Assembly (NCBI GenBank): GCA_016880695.1
Contig: JAEHCY010000536.1
Coordinates: 1-5,556, forward strand
DNA: 5,556 nt
Direction: 5' to 3'
From: Chromatiaceae bacterium
GTDB taxonomy: Bacteria; Pseudomonadota; Gammaproteobacteria; Chromatiales; Chromatiaceae
Shown here: in pieces, positions 1 to 5,556 of the stretch
Position numbering within the stretch: the first letter of the stretch is position 1
Layout: every line of letters begins with the position of its first letter
Made by a program: the position numbers and the translations under genes
Notes under the pieces: generated by a model
What the model saw: only the letters and a program-made list of their open reading frames with translations
What the model was told of the DNA's origin: nothing
Database searches by the model: none

Positions 1-747
<747 letters not shown>

Positions 748-870
748 GGCCTTCTCTCACTCTCCTCGCGGCAGTCCGGCACAGAGGGCCAGAACTGCCA
801 GACTTAACTTTGACGTCGATTCAGCCGTCAGGGATCGCAGGCCCCTCAATAGAACCGCCGGGCGGCCTAC

Positions 871-919
871 TCAGGAGGAACGGGGAAACGCCGAGTCGGA
901 GGGATTCCGCTCGTCCTGA
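871..919. repeat. Imperfect inverted repeat upstream of glnS
   Basis: The arms at 871-887 and 905-919 pair with a perfect outer 6 bp (TCAGGA with TCCTGA). Further in are GA/TC, CGG/CCG and AA/TT pairs, interrupted by two mismatches and a 2-nt bulge. The 17-nt loop holds a small CCGA-G-TCGG palindrome at 891-899. In minus-strand RNA this would form a hairpin in the leader or spacer ahead of glnS. No run of T follows, so it does not look like an intrinsic terminator. Function unknown. Confidence 0.4.
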
Positions 920-988
920 ATATGGGTAGACACGCCATACCGCGGGGCCAAGCGGCTCTGACTGCGGTTTTAGGATCGGTTTTTCTTT

Positions 989-1010
989 ACTTTCCGTCCC
1001 CGGGGAAAGT
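989..1010. repeat. 7-bp perfect dyad just after the gltX stop
   Basis: ACTTTCC at 989-995 pairs perfectly with GGAAAGT at 1004-1010 around an 8-nt loop. On the minus strand it begins 4 nt after the gltX stop codon. The bases that follow in the transcript are AAAGAAAAACC, purine-rich rather than U-rich, so it fails the intrinsic terminator pattern. It could protect the gltX 3' end or act as a processing or attenuation hairpin. That role is inferred from position only. Confidence 0.45.
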
Positions 1011-1014
1011 CGCC

Positions 1015-2427
1015 TCAAGGGTGCTCCGCCTGCGCGCGGATATGCGCGAGCGCCTGGTCTATACGGCGCAGGCAGGCGGCCTTGCCCACAAGATGCAGGG
1101 TGACGTCGATTCCGGGTGATGCCGCCCGTCCCACCACCGCCACCCGCAGCGGCTGGGCCACCTTGCCCAGGTTGACCTCCCGGGAGGCGGCCACCGCCTC
1201 GACCACGCCGTGCACGGCCGCGGGGGTCCAGGTGTCGAGCGCGGCGAGCCCCGTCCGCACCCCGCGCAGGGCCTCCTCCGCGACCGGCCGCAGATGCTTC
1301 CTCGCCGCCTGCTCCTCGAAGGCGTCGAAATCCCGGTAGAAAAAGGCGCTGATCTCCGCGAGCTCCACCAGGGTCTTGGCCCGGCCCTCCTGGGCGCGAA
1401 CCACCGCCACCAGATCCGGGCCCAGGGAGGGGTCGATCCCCAGACGCCCCATGTGTGGGCTGAGCAGGCGGGCAACACGATGGGGGTCCGCATGCTGCAG
1501 ATAGTGCTGGTTGAGCCACAACAGCTTGTCGGGACTGAACACCGAGGCGGATCGATTCACCGCCGCGATGTCGAACTGCGCGATCATCTCGTCGAGGCTG
1601 AAGATCTCTTGATCCCCGTGGGACCAGCCTAGTCGGACGAGATAATTCAGCAGGGCCTCGGGCAAATAGCCCTCGTCGCGATACTGCATCACGCTCACTG
1701 CCCCGTGGCGTTTGGAGAGCTTGGCACCGTCGGCGCCATGGATCATGGGGACGTGGGCGAATTCGGGCAGCGGTGCCCTCAGCGCACGGAAGATATGGAT
1801 CTGGCGCGGGGTGTTGTTGATGTGATCGGCGCCGCGGATCACATGGGTGATTCCCATATCCACGTCATCCACCACCACGCTCAGGTTGTAGGTGGGGGCG
1901 CCGTCGCTGCGACGGATGATCAGGTCATCGAGCTCGCTGTTGGGTATGACGATCCTGCCCTGCACCCGATCCTCGATGACGACCGACCCCTCCGCCGGGG
2001 TGCGGAAGCGAACCACGTGGGGTGCATCGGACGCCACCGTCCTCCCCCGGCAGTAGCCGTCGTAGCGCGGCTTCTCCTTGCGGGCCATGGCCTCCTCGCG
2101 CAGCCCATCGAGCCGCTCTCGGCTGCAGTCGCAACGGTAGGCCCAGCCGCTGCCGAGAAGCTGATCGATGACCGCGTTGTAGCGATCGAACCGCTCGGTC
2201 TGGTAGAAGGGCCCCTCGTCGTAGTCGAGCCCGAGCCAGGTCATACCCTCGAGGATGGCGTTGATCGACTCCAGGGTGGAGCGCTCGAGATCGGTATCCT
2301 CGATGCGCAGCACAAAGACACCGCCGTGGCGGCGGGCGTAGAGCCAGGAAAACAGCGCCGTGCGGGCACCGCCGACGTGGAGGTAGCCCGTTGGACTCGG
2401 GGCGAAGCGGGTGCGGACTTGGGTCAT
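1015..2427 (-). CDS. gltX: Glutamyl-tRNA synthetase
   Basis: Complete 470-residue class Ic synthetase (E. coli enzyme about 471) that charges tRNA-Glu with glutamate in the cytosol. It supports both translation and tRNA-dependent tetrapyrrole synthesis where the GluTR route exists. Seen: [20 protein letters not shown] at the N-terminus with HVGG at residues 17-20 in the HIGH position, RIEDTD at 41-46, the Glu/Gln-type segment [28 protein letters not shown] at about 179-206, and the KLSKR loop at 236-240. An alpha-helical anticodon-binding C-terminal half runs from about residue 300. The zinc-site region has Cys99-x-Cys101, Tyr122 and Cys126, but Gly128 where the E. coli zinc ligand His127 would align. 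The ATG at 2427 places the motifs at the normal distance from the N-terminus. No strong Shine-Dalgarno is visible before it. It lies 131 bp after rluB and before glnS on the same strand. Confidence 0.98.
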   Translation of the reverse strand: MTQVRTRFAPSPTGYLHVGGARTALFSWLYARRHGGVFVLRIEDTDLERSTLESINAILEGMTWLGLDYDEGPFYQTERFDRYNAVIDQLLGSGWAYRCDCSRERLDGLREEAMARKEKPRYDGYCRGRTVASDAPHVVRFRTPAEGSVVIEDRVQGRIVIPNSELDDLIIRRSDGAPTYNLSVVVDDVDMGITHVIRGADHINNTPRQIHIFRALRAPLPEFAHVPMIHGADGAKLSKRHGAVSVMQYRDEGYLPEALLNYLVRLGWSHGDQEIFSLDEMIAQFDIAAVNRSASVFSPDKLLWLNQHYLQHADPHRVARLLSPHMGRLGIDPSLGPDLVAVVRAQEGRAKTLVELAEISAFFYRDFDAFEEQAARKHLRPVAEEALRGVRTGLAALDTWTPAAVHGVVEAVAASREVNLGKVAQPLRVAVVGRAASPGIDVTLHLVGKAACLRRIDQALAHIRAQAEHP

Positions 2428-2462
2428 GTCTTATCGGGCGGGCAACTTCAGCAGAGTGCGCT

Positions 2463-2471
2463 AGTGTAGCA
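2463..2471 (-). promoter_or_regulatory. Candidate extended -10 promoter for gltX
   Basis: Read on the minus strand, TGCTACACT fits the extended -10 pattern TGnTATAAT, with 4 of 6 bases right in the hexamer. It would start transcription about 28 nt before the gltX ATG. No good -35 box is present at 16-18 nt, which extended -10 promoters can tolerate. The element lies in the left arm of the inverted repeat at 2465-2543, so any cruciform or protein bound to the repeat would overlap it. Prediction by eye only. Confidence 0.35.
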
Positions 2472-2543
2472 AACGCCTTTGGCCGGAAGAGACGGAGGAT
2501 TCGAAGGTTACGAGCCAATCGACTCCGCAACGCATTTGCTACA
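2465..2543. repeat. 79-bp structured inverted-repeat element between rluB and gltX
   Basis: TGTAGCAAACGC at 2465-2476 is the inverse complement of GCATTTGCTACA at 2532-2543 with one mismatch in 12. The 55 nt between them hold a second nested hairpin. In it, GGAG 2494-2497, GATT 2498-2501 and GG 2506-2507 pair with CTCC 2523-2526, AATC 2517-2520 and CC 2515-2516 around a 7-nt loop at 2508-2514. A further inverted 7-mer, GCGCTAG at 2458-2464 against CTAGCGC at 2559-2565, flanks it. The element fills most of the spacer. On the minus strand its centre reads CTCGTAACCTTCGAATCCTCC, resembling tRNA anticodon-loop and T-loop sequence, but no complete cloverleaf forms. No T-run follows, so it is not an intrinsic terminator. 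Confidence 0.55.
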
Positions 2544-2554
2544 ACCTCTCAGAC

Positions 2555-2568
2555 GCCGCTAGCGCGGC
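2555..2568. repeat. Short GC hairpin across the rluB stop codon
   Basis: GCCGC at 2555-2559 pairs with GCGGC at 2564-2568 around a 4-nt loop, and the rluB stop codon (2559-2561) falls at the base of the stem and in the loop. On the minus strand GTCTGAGAGG follows, with no U-run, so it is not a canonical terminator. It may only reflect GC-rich sequence. Confidence 0.3.
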
Positions 2569-3434
2569 TTCCCCTGTGGCCGGCCCGGCCGGCGCGGCAG
2601 CCAGGGACGGGGCTCCCTCGGTAGACCCGTCAGGGCGAGCAGGCCATGAAGCTCATCGAGCTCGAGGTCCCGCCAGTGCCCGGTGAACAGTCGCGGCCCC
2701 AGGGTCACATTGGCGAAACGCACCCGGATCAGCCGACTCACGCGGTGGCCGACCGCTTCCCACAACCGCCGCACCTCCCGCTTGCGGCCTTCGCGAATCA
2801 CCACCGCGTACCACCGGTTAAGGCCGCTCCCCCCAGCCTCCTTAACGGCGGCGAAGCGCGCGGGCCCATCCTCAAGCTCGACACCCGCGGTCAACCGCTG
2901 AATGGTTTCGGGCGGCACCTCACCTACGACGCGCACGGCATATTCCCGTTCGATCTCCTGACTCGGGTGCATCAGGCGATTGGCCAGCTCTCCGTCGGTG
3001 GTTACCAATAATAGACCACTGGTATTGACGTCCAGGCGCCCCACCGCGATCCAGCGGGCATTGTTGAGCGCTGGAAGTCGTTCGAACACGGTGGGACGCC
3101 CTTGGGGGTCGTGCCGCGTGACCACCTCACCTTCGGGCTTGTTGTAGACAACCACACGCCGGCGCGGCGCAAGCCGCTCGGGGAGACGCAGCCGGCGGCC
3201 ATCGAGGGCGATCCGGTCACGACTACCGATACGTTCCCCCAGCGCGGCGGGATGACCGTTGACCTGTATCCGCCCAGCGGCGATCCAGACCTCGATCTCC
3301 CGCCGGGAGCCAAGCCCAGCATTCGCGAGAACCTTTTGCAGGCGCTCCTGGGGCGCCTGTGGGTCCGCGCTAGTGCGGCCGGAGCGGCGACGGGAGGGTG
3401 GCGGCTTCGCCGGTCGCTTGATATCGCGATTCAT
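2559..3434 (-). CDS. rluB: 23S rRNA pseudouridine synthase B (U2605 type)
   Basis: RsuA-family enzyme that converts a uridine in helix 93 of 23S rRNA (2605 in E. coli) to pseudouridine. It is 291 residues long, and homologous to E. coli RluB through most of its length. An S4 RNA-binding domain occupies about residues 30-77 (ERLQKVLANAGLGSRREIE). The catalytic domain has YNKPEGEVVTRHDPQGRPTVF at 97-117, VGRLDVNTSGLLLVTTDGELANRLMHPS at 131-158 with the catalytic Asp135, and EGRKREVRRLWEAVGHRVSRLIRVR at 215-239. These long shared blocks favour RluB over RluE, RluF or RsuA. The first 30 residues are a basic, proline-rich tail absent from E. coli RluB, and the C-terminus is Pro/Arg-rich. The ATG at 3434 lies 65 bp inside scpB. 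No other ATG, GTG or TTG is available before the S4 domain without going deeper into scpB. It lacks a clear Shine-Dalgarno, which suggests coupling to scpB translation. Confidence 0.95.
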   Translation of the reverse strand: MNRDIKRPAKPPPSRRRSGRTSADPQAPQERLQKVLANAGLGSRREIEVWIAAGRIQVNGHPAALGERIGSRDRIALDGRRLRLPERLAPRRRVVVYNKPEGEVVTRHDPQGRPTVFERLPALNNARWIAVGRLDVNTSGLLLVTTDGELANRLMHPSQEIEREYAVRVVGEVPPETIQRLTAGVELEDGPARFAAVKEAGGSGLNRWYAVVIREGRKREVRRLWEAVGHRVSRLIRVRFANVTLGPRLFTGHWRDLELDELHGLLALTGLPREPRPWLPRRPGRPQGKPR

Positions 3435-4050
3435 CGGGTGGGGTCTCGTGGCGGGGTTGGTCGGGGCTCGGCAGATCGAGCTCGGGCGCCAAGACGCCGA
3501 ACTCCCCGATCTCGGCGAGGGCGGGTAGATCGTGGAGGGATCGCAGGCCAAAGTAATCGAGGAACTGGCGTGTGGTGGCGTACAGGGCGGGTCTTCCCGG
3601 GACATCGCGATGGCCGACCACCTTCACCCATTCTCGCTCGAGCAACGTGCGAATGATCGGGGTGCTGACCGCCACCCCGCGGACATCTTCGATCTCCCCG
3701 CGGGTGATCGGCTGGCGATAGGCGACGAGCGCAAGGGTCTCGAGCAGTGCCCGGGAGTAGCGGGCCGGACGCTCTTCCCACAGACGAGCCACCCAGGGTG
3801 CCACCTCGACGCGCACCTGGATACGGTAACCCCCCGCCACCTGGCAGAGCTCGATGCCTCGGCTCGCGTATTCGGCGGCGAGCCCCGTGAGCGCCGCTTC
3901 GATAATGCGCCGATCGGGCCGCTCCTCCTCGAACAGCTCACCCATCCGCTCGACCGACAAGGGACCGCCCGCCGCGAGCAGGGCCGCCTCCAGGATGTTT
4001 CGGATCCGCTCCTCCGCAGGCACCCGATCAGGCCCCTGCGGCGCGCACAT
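3370..4050 (-). CDS. scpB: Segregation and condensation protein B
   Basis: Winged-helix kleisin-interacting (Kite) subunit of the SMC-ScpAB condensin. It dimerises, binds the middle of ScpA, and helps compact and segregate the chromosome. It is 226 residues long, within the family's usual range. Winged helix 1 spans about residues 14-90 (RIRNILEAALLAAGGPLSVERMGELFEE...), winged helix 2 about 98-180. The latter includes the hallmark ALVAYRQPITRGEIEDVRGV, STPIIRTLLEREWVKVVGHRDVPGRPALYATT and QFLDYFGL. The last 30 or so residues are Pro/Asp/Arg-rich and probably disordered; about the last 21 codons are shared with rluB. The ATG at 4050 overlaps the scpA end by 23 bp, with GGAGG about 15 nt upstream. 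A GTG at 4023 just after the scpA stop (217 residues) is a possible alternative that keeps the whole fold. Confidence 0.96.
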   Translation of the reverse strand: MCAPQGPDRVPAEERIRNILEAALLAAGGPLSVERMGELFEEERPDRRIIEAALTGLAAEYASRGIELCQVAGGYRIQVRVEVAPWVARLWEERPARYSRALLETLALVAYRQPITRGEIEDVRGVAVSTPIIRTLLEREWVKVVGHRDVPGRPALYATTRQFLDYFGLRSLHDLPALAEIGEFGVLAPELDLPSPDQPRHETPPDESRYQATGEAATLPSPLRPH

Positions 4051-4852
4051 GAATGGGGGCGAAGGCCTCCGCCTGCACCAGTTCGATCAGGGCCGCCCGC
4101 AGCAGCTCCAGCACGGCGAGGAAGGTCACGACGACCCCACTGCGCCCTTCGGACAGGTCGAAAAGCTCGCTGAAGAGCGAGAAACCCTCACGCTGCAACC
4201 GCTCGAGCACCGCTGACATGCGCTCGCGCAGGGACAGAGTCTCTCGCTGCACCCGGTGGTGGCTGAAGAGCTCCGCGCGCTGCATGACCTCCCGCAGCGC
4301 CGACAGGACTTCCCCCAGATCCACCGCCGGCGGGACCTTGCGCCGGTGCCCCTCGGGTACCGGGATCTGTACCGGGAGCACATCCCGCTCCAGCCGAGGC
4401 AGAGCATCGAGGTCCTCCGCCGCCCGCTTGTAGCGCTCGTACTCCTGGAGTCGGCGCACCAGCTCGGCGCGGGGGTCGGTTTCCTCCTCGTCCGCCGCTG
4501 CCGGTCGCGGCAACAGCATGCGGGACTTAATGTCCGCCAGCATGGCCGCCATCAACAGGTAATCCGCCGCCAACTCCAGGCGCATACCCTGCATCATCGC
4601 GATGTAGTCGATGTATTGTTCGGTGATCACCGCGATCGGGATGTCGAGGATGTCGAGGTTTTGCCGGCGAATCAGATAAAGCAGCAGATCAAGGGGCCCC
4701 TCGAAGGTCTCGAGGAACACCTCCAGGGCATCGGGTGGAATATAGAGATCCTTGGGGAGCTCGTGCAGCGGCTCACCATGGACCAGGGCGACGGGCGAGT
4801 CCCCCCGCCCCCCCTCCCCAGTCGAGGCACTCGCGTTCCCGGCGTCGCTCAC
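4028..4852 (-). CDS. scpA: Segregation and condensation protein A (kleisin)
   Basis: Kleisin subunit of the bacterial SMC complex. Its N-terminal helical domain binds the neck of one SMC, its C-terminal winged helix binds the other SMC head, and its middle binds the ScpB dimer, closing the ring around DNA. It is 274 residues long. The first 25 are low-complexity (Ser/Gly/Ala-rich), followed by GEPLHELPKDLYIPPDALEV. The kleisin signature FLETFEGPLDLLLYLIRRQNLDILDIPIAVITEQYIDYI is at about residues 46-86. An acidic, charged linker (ADEEETDPRAELVRRLQEYERYKRAAEDLD) follows, and the winged helix occupies about residues 205-265, ending LFDLSEGRSGVVVTFLAVLELLRA. The GTG at 4852 is chosen because TGAGGA lies 6 nt upstream. 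It is 9 bp from trpS and overlaps scpB, so co-transcription is likely. ScpAB presence suggests no MukBEF. Confidence 0.97.
   Translation of the reverse strand: MSDAGNASASTGEGGRGDSPVALVHGEPLHELPKDLYIPPDALEVFLETFEGPLDLLLYLIRRQNLDILDIPIAVITEQYIDYIAMMQGMRLELAADYLLMAAMLADIKSRMLLPRPAAADEEETDPRAELVRRLQEYERYKRAAEDLDALPRLERDVLPVQIPVPEGHRRKVPPAVDLGEVLSALREVMQRAELFSHHRVQRETLSLRERMSAVLERLQREGFSLFSELFDLSEGRSGVVVTFLAVLELLRAALIELVQAEAFAPIHVRAAGA
4801..4819 (-). repeat. G-run tract in the 5' end of scpA
   Basis: On the coding strand the tract reads GGGGAGGGGGGGCGGGGGG, that is runs of 4, 7 and 6 G separated by single bases. It covers scpA codons about 12-17 (Gly-Glu-Gly-Gly-Arg-Gly). It has enough G for four runs of three, so it could form a G-quadruplex. 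The run of seven is a possible slippage site. It stays in frame here. Confidence 0.5.
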
Positions 4853-4858
4853 TGGCGG

Positions 4859-4864
4859 TCCTCA
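4859..4864 (-). promoter_or_regulatory. Ribosome binding site of scpA overlapping the trpS stop
   Basis: The minus-strand TGAGGA is a strong anti-16S match 6 nt before the scpA GTG at 4852, and its first three bases are the trpS stop codon TGA. This decides the GTG start. It suggests that ribosomes ending trpS re-initiate on scpA (translational coupling). Confidence 0.75.
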
Positions 4865-5556
4865 GAGATACCGAAGCGACATCGCATGACGCACCTCATC
4901 GAGGGTCTCGCGCGCGACCGCGCGCGCCGCCTCGCAGCCGGCATCGATGATGTCGTGCACCCGCTCCGGCTGGGCCTCGAGCTCCGAGGCGCGTTCCTGG
5001 ATGGGTCCAAGCTCGGCGAGGACCGCCGCGATGACCGGTTGCTTGCACTCGATACAACCGATCCCGGCGGAACGGCACCCCTCCTGGACCCAGCCCTTCA
5101 CCACGTCATCGGAGTAGACCTGGTGGAACTGCCACACGGGGCACTTCCCGGGGTCCCCCGGATCGCTGCGGCGCACGCGGCTCGGGTCCGTGGGCATGGT
5201 GCGCCGCGCGCGCTCCACCTGGGGCAGCTCATCGCGCAGGGCGATGGTATTGTGGTAGGACTTGGACATCTTCTGCCCGTCCAAGCCGGGCATCTTCGAT
5301 GCCTTGGTCAGCAGCGGCCGCGGTTCGGGCAGGATCACCCGACCGCCGCCCTCGAGGTGGCCGAGCAGGCGCTCACGGTCCGCCGGCGATAGGTTGCCTT
5401 GAGCCCCGATCAGGGAACGCGCCGAGCCGAGCGCCTCTTGGTCGCCCCGCTCCTGGAAGCCGCGGCGCAGCTCGTCGAATGCCTTGGCGTTCTTCTTGCC
5501 CATCTTCTGCTTAGCCTGCTCCACCTTGAGCGCAAAGTCGGGGTCACGGCCATAGA
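4862..5556 (-). CDS. trpS: Tryptophanyl-tRNA synthetase, C-terminal part (5' end outside window)
   Basis: Class Ic synthetase that charges tRNA-Trp in the cytosol. The visible 230 residues begin mid-protein (YGRDPDFALKVEQAKQKMGKKN) and run to the stop at 4862-4864; the HIGH half lies beyond base 5556. Seen: an inserted segment before the active-site loop (ARSLIGAQGNLSPADRERLLGHLEGGGRVILPEP), then KASKMPGLDGQKMSKSYHNT with KMSKS at 5258-5272, and RTMPTDPSRVRRSDPGDP. Next is CPVWQFHQVYSDD followed by GCRSAGIGCIECKQP, and last a helical C-terminal region. The insertion is typical of the long TrpRS form in Pseudomonas-type bacteria, absent from the compact 330-residue E. coli type. The cysteines are spaced C-x21-C-x6-C-x2-C, close to the iron-sulfur motif known in Thermotoga TrpRS. 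An internal GTG at 5524 is not the start, since coding continues upstream in frame. scpA follows 9 bp downstream. Confidence 0.96.
   Translation of the reverse strand, partial: YGRDPDFALKVEQAKQKMGKKNAKAFDELRRGFQERGDQEALGSARSLIGAQGNLSPADRERLLGHLEGGGRVILPEPRPLLTKASKMPGLDGQKMSKSYHNTIALRDELPQVERARRTMPTDPSRVRRSDPGDPGKCPVWQFHQVYSDDVVKGWVQEGCRSAGIGCIECKQPVIAAVLAELGPIQERASELEAQPERVHDIIDAGCEAARAVARETLDEVRHAMSLRYL

Larger units (their letters stand above)
748..1014 (-). other. Intergenic spacer between gltX and glnS, no gene found
   Basis: This 267-bp stretch separates the gltX stop from the glnS start. Open frames crossing it are chance extensions of gltX shadow frames, with proline-, glycine- and arginine-rich translations resembling no family. 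It contains two dyads, annotated separately, and no convincing tRNA. A very weak sigma70-like pair on the minus strand (CTGACG, 18 nt, TTAAGT) lies about 60 bp before glnS, too poor to call a promoter. The length would allow a glnS leader or its own promoter. Confidence 0.6.

Noticed and set aside
888..912. Minus-strand GGAATCCCTCCGACTCGGCG resembles the 3' end of a tRNA-Ser.
   Set aside because: The T-loop TTCGA is missing, the T-stem has no partner upstream, and no anticodon arm is present.
945..985. Plus-strand stretch with CCAAGCGG and CTCTGACTGCGG, like the D-arm and anticodon arm of tRNA-Gln.
   Set aside because: No matching acceptor stem, T-arm or CCA end is found at the proper distance, so it is most likely chance.
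821..1519. Open frame of 232 codons on the minus strand across the gltX end and spacer.
   Set aside because: The translation is Gly/Ala/Arg/Pro-rich, typical of a shadow frame in GC-rich DNA. It overlaps well-supported gltX.
1705..2469. Plus-strand open frame of 254 codons opposite gltX.
   Set aside because: It mirrors conserved gltX codons and has no recognisable motif, so it is a shadow frame.
2465..2543. The 79-bp element as an integron attC site or a complete tRNA gene.
   Set aside because: The core sites GTTRRRY and RYYYAAC are absent and no integrase is near. No cloverleaf with a 7-bp acceptor stem and 5-bp T-stem can be drawn.
2555..2568. GC hairpin at the rluB stop as an intrinsic terminator.
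   Set aside because: The stem is only 5 bp and no run of U follows on the coding strand.
3435..3605. Longer rluB reading from a start at 3605 (348 residues).
   Set aside because: The additional residues are Ser/Pro/Arg-rich, unlike any RluB N-terminus, and lie over conserved scpB sequence in another frame. The 291-residue form is the better model.
4256..5392. Plus-strand open frame of 378 codons opposite scpA and trpS.
   Set aside because: It is antisense to two clear conserved genes and its translation shows no recognisable domain. Long antisense frames are common at this GC content.

Overview
The window is a high-GC stretch of core bacterial chromosome. It most likely comes from a gammaproteobacterium that uses SMC-ScpAB rather than MukBEF, of the Pseudomonas / Xanthomonas / purple-sulfur (Chromatiales) type. 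The grounds are a glutaminyl-tRNA synthetase with N-terminal motifs close to the gammaproteobacterial enzyme, a 23S pseudouridine synthase resembling E. coli RluB almost throughout, the long cysteine-rich form of TrpRS, and the trpS-scpA-scpB-rluB order. The exact genus cannot be read from the sequence alone. All six genes are on the minus strand, so in transcription order the window reads from right to left. Layout in transcription order: trpS (partial, its 5' end lies beyond base 5556); scpA (GTG start, 9 bp after trpS, its Shine-Dalgarno overlapping the trpS stop); scpB (overlaps scpA by 23 bp); rluB (its only plausible start lies 65 bp inside scpB); a 130-bp spacer (2428-2558) with a two-level inverted repeat and a candidate extended -10 promoter; gltX; a 267-bp spacer (748-1014) with two dyads but no gene; and glnS (N-terminal 249 codons, running off base 1). 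The first four genes look like one translationally coupled unit, and gltX and glnS may form a second unit or be read through. No canonical hairpin-plus-T-run terminator was found in either spacer. Functionally the window joins three class I aminoacyl-tRNA synthetases (TrpRS, GluRS, GlnRS), one ribosomal RNA modification enzyme (RluB) and the two non-SMC subunits of condensin (ScpA and ScpB). Having both GltX and GlnS implies direct glutaminylation of tRNA-Gln. No mobile element, CRISPR array, tRNA, rRNA or defence system was seen, and I found no candidate for a new multi-gene system. The points worth a second look are smaller: the structured 79-bp element between rluB and gltX, a four-cysteine iron-sulfur-type motif in TrpRS, a changed zinc site in GluRS, the 65-bp dual-coding overlap, and a G-run tract at the start of scpA.
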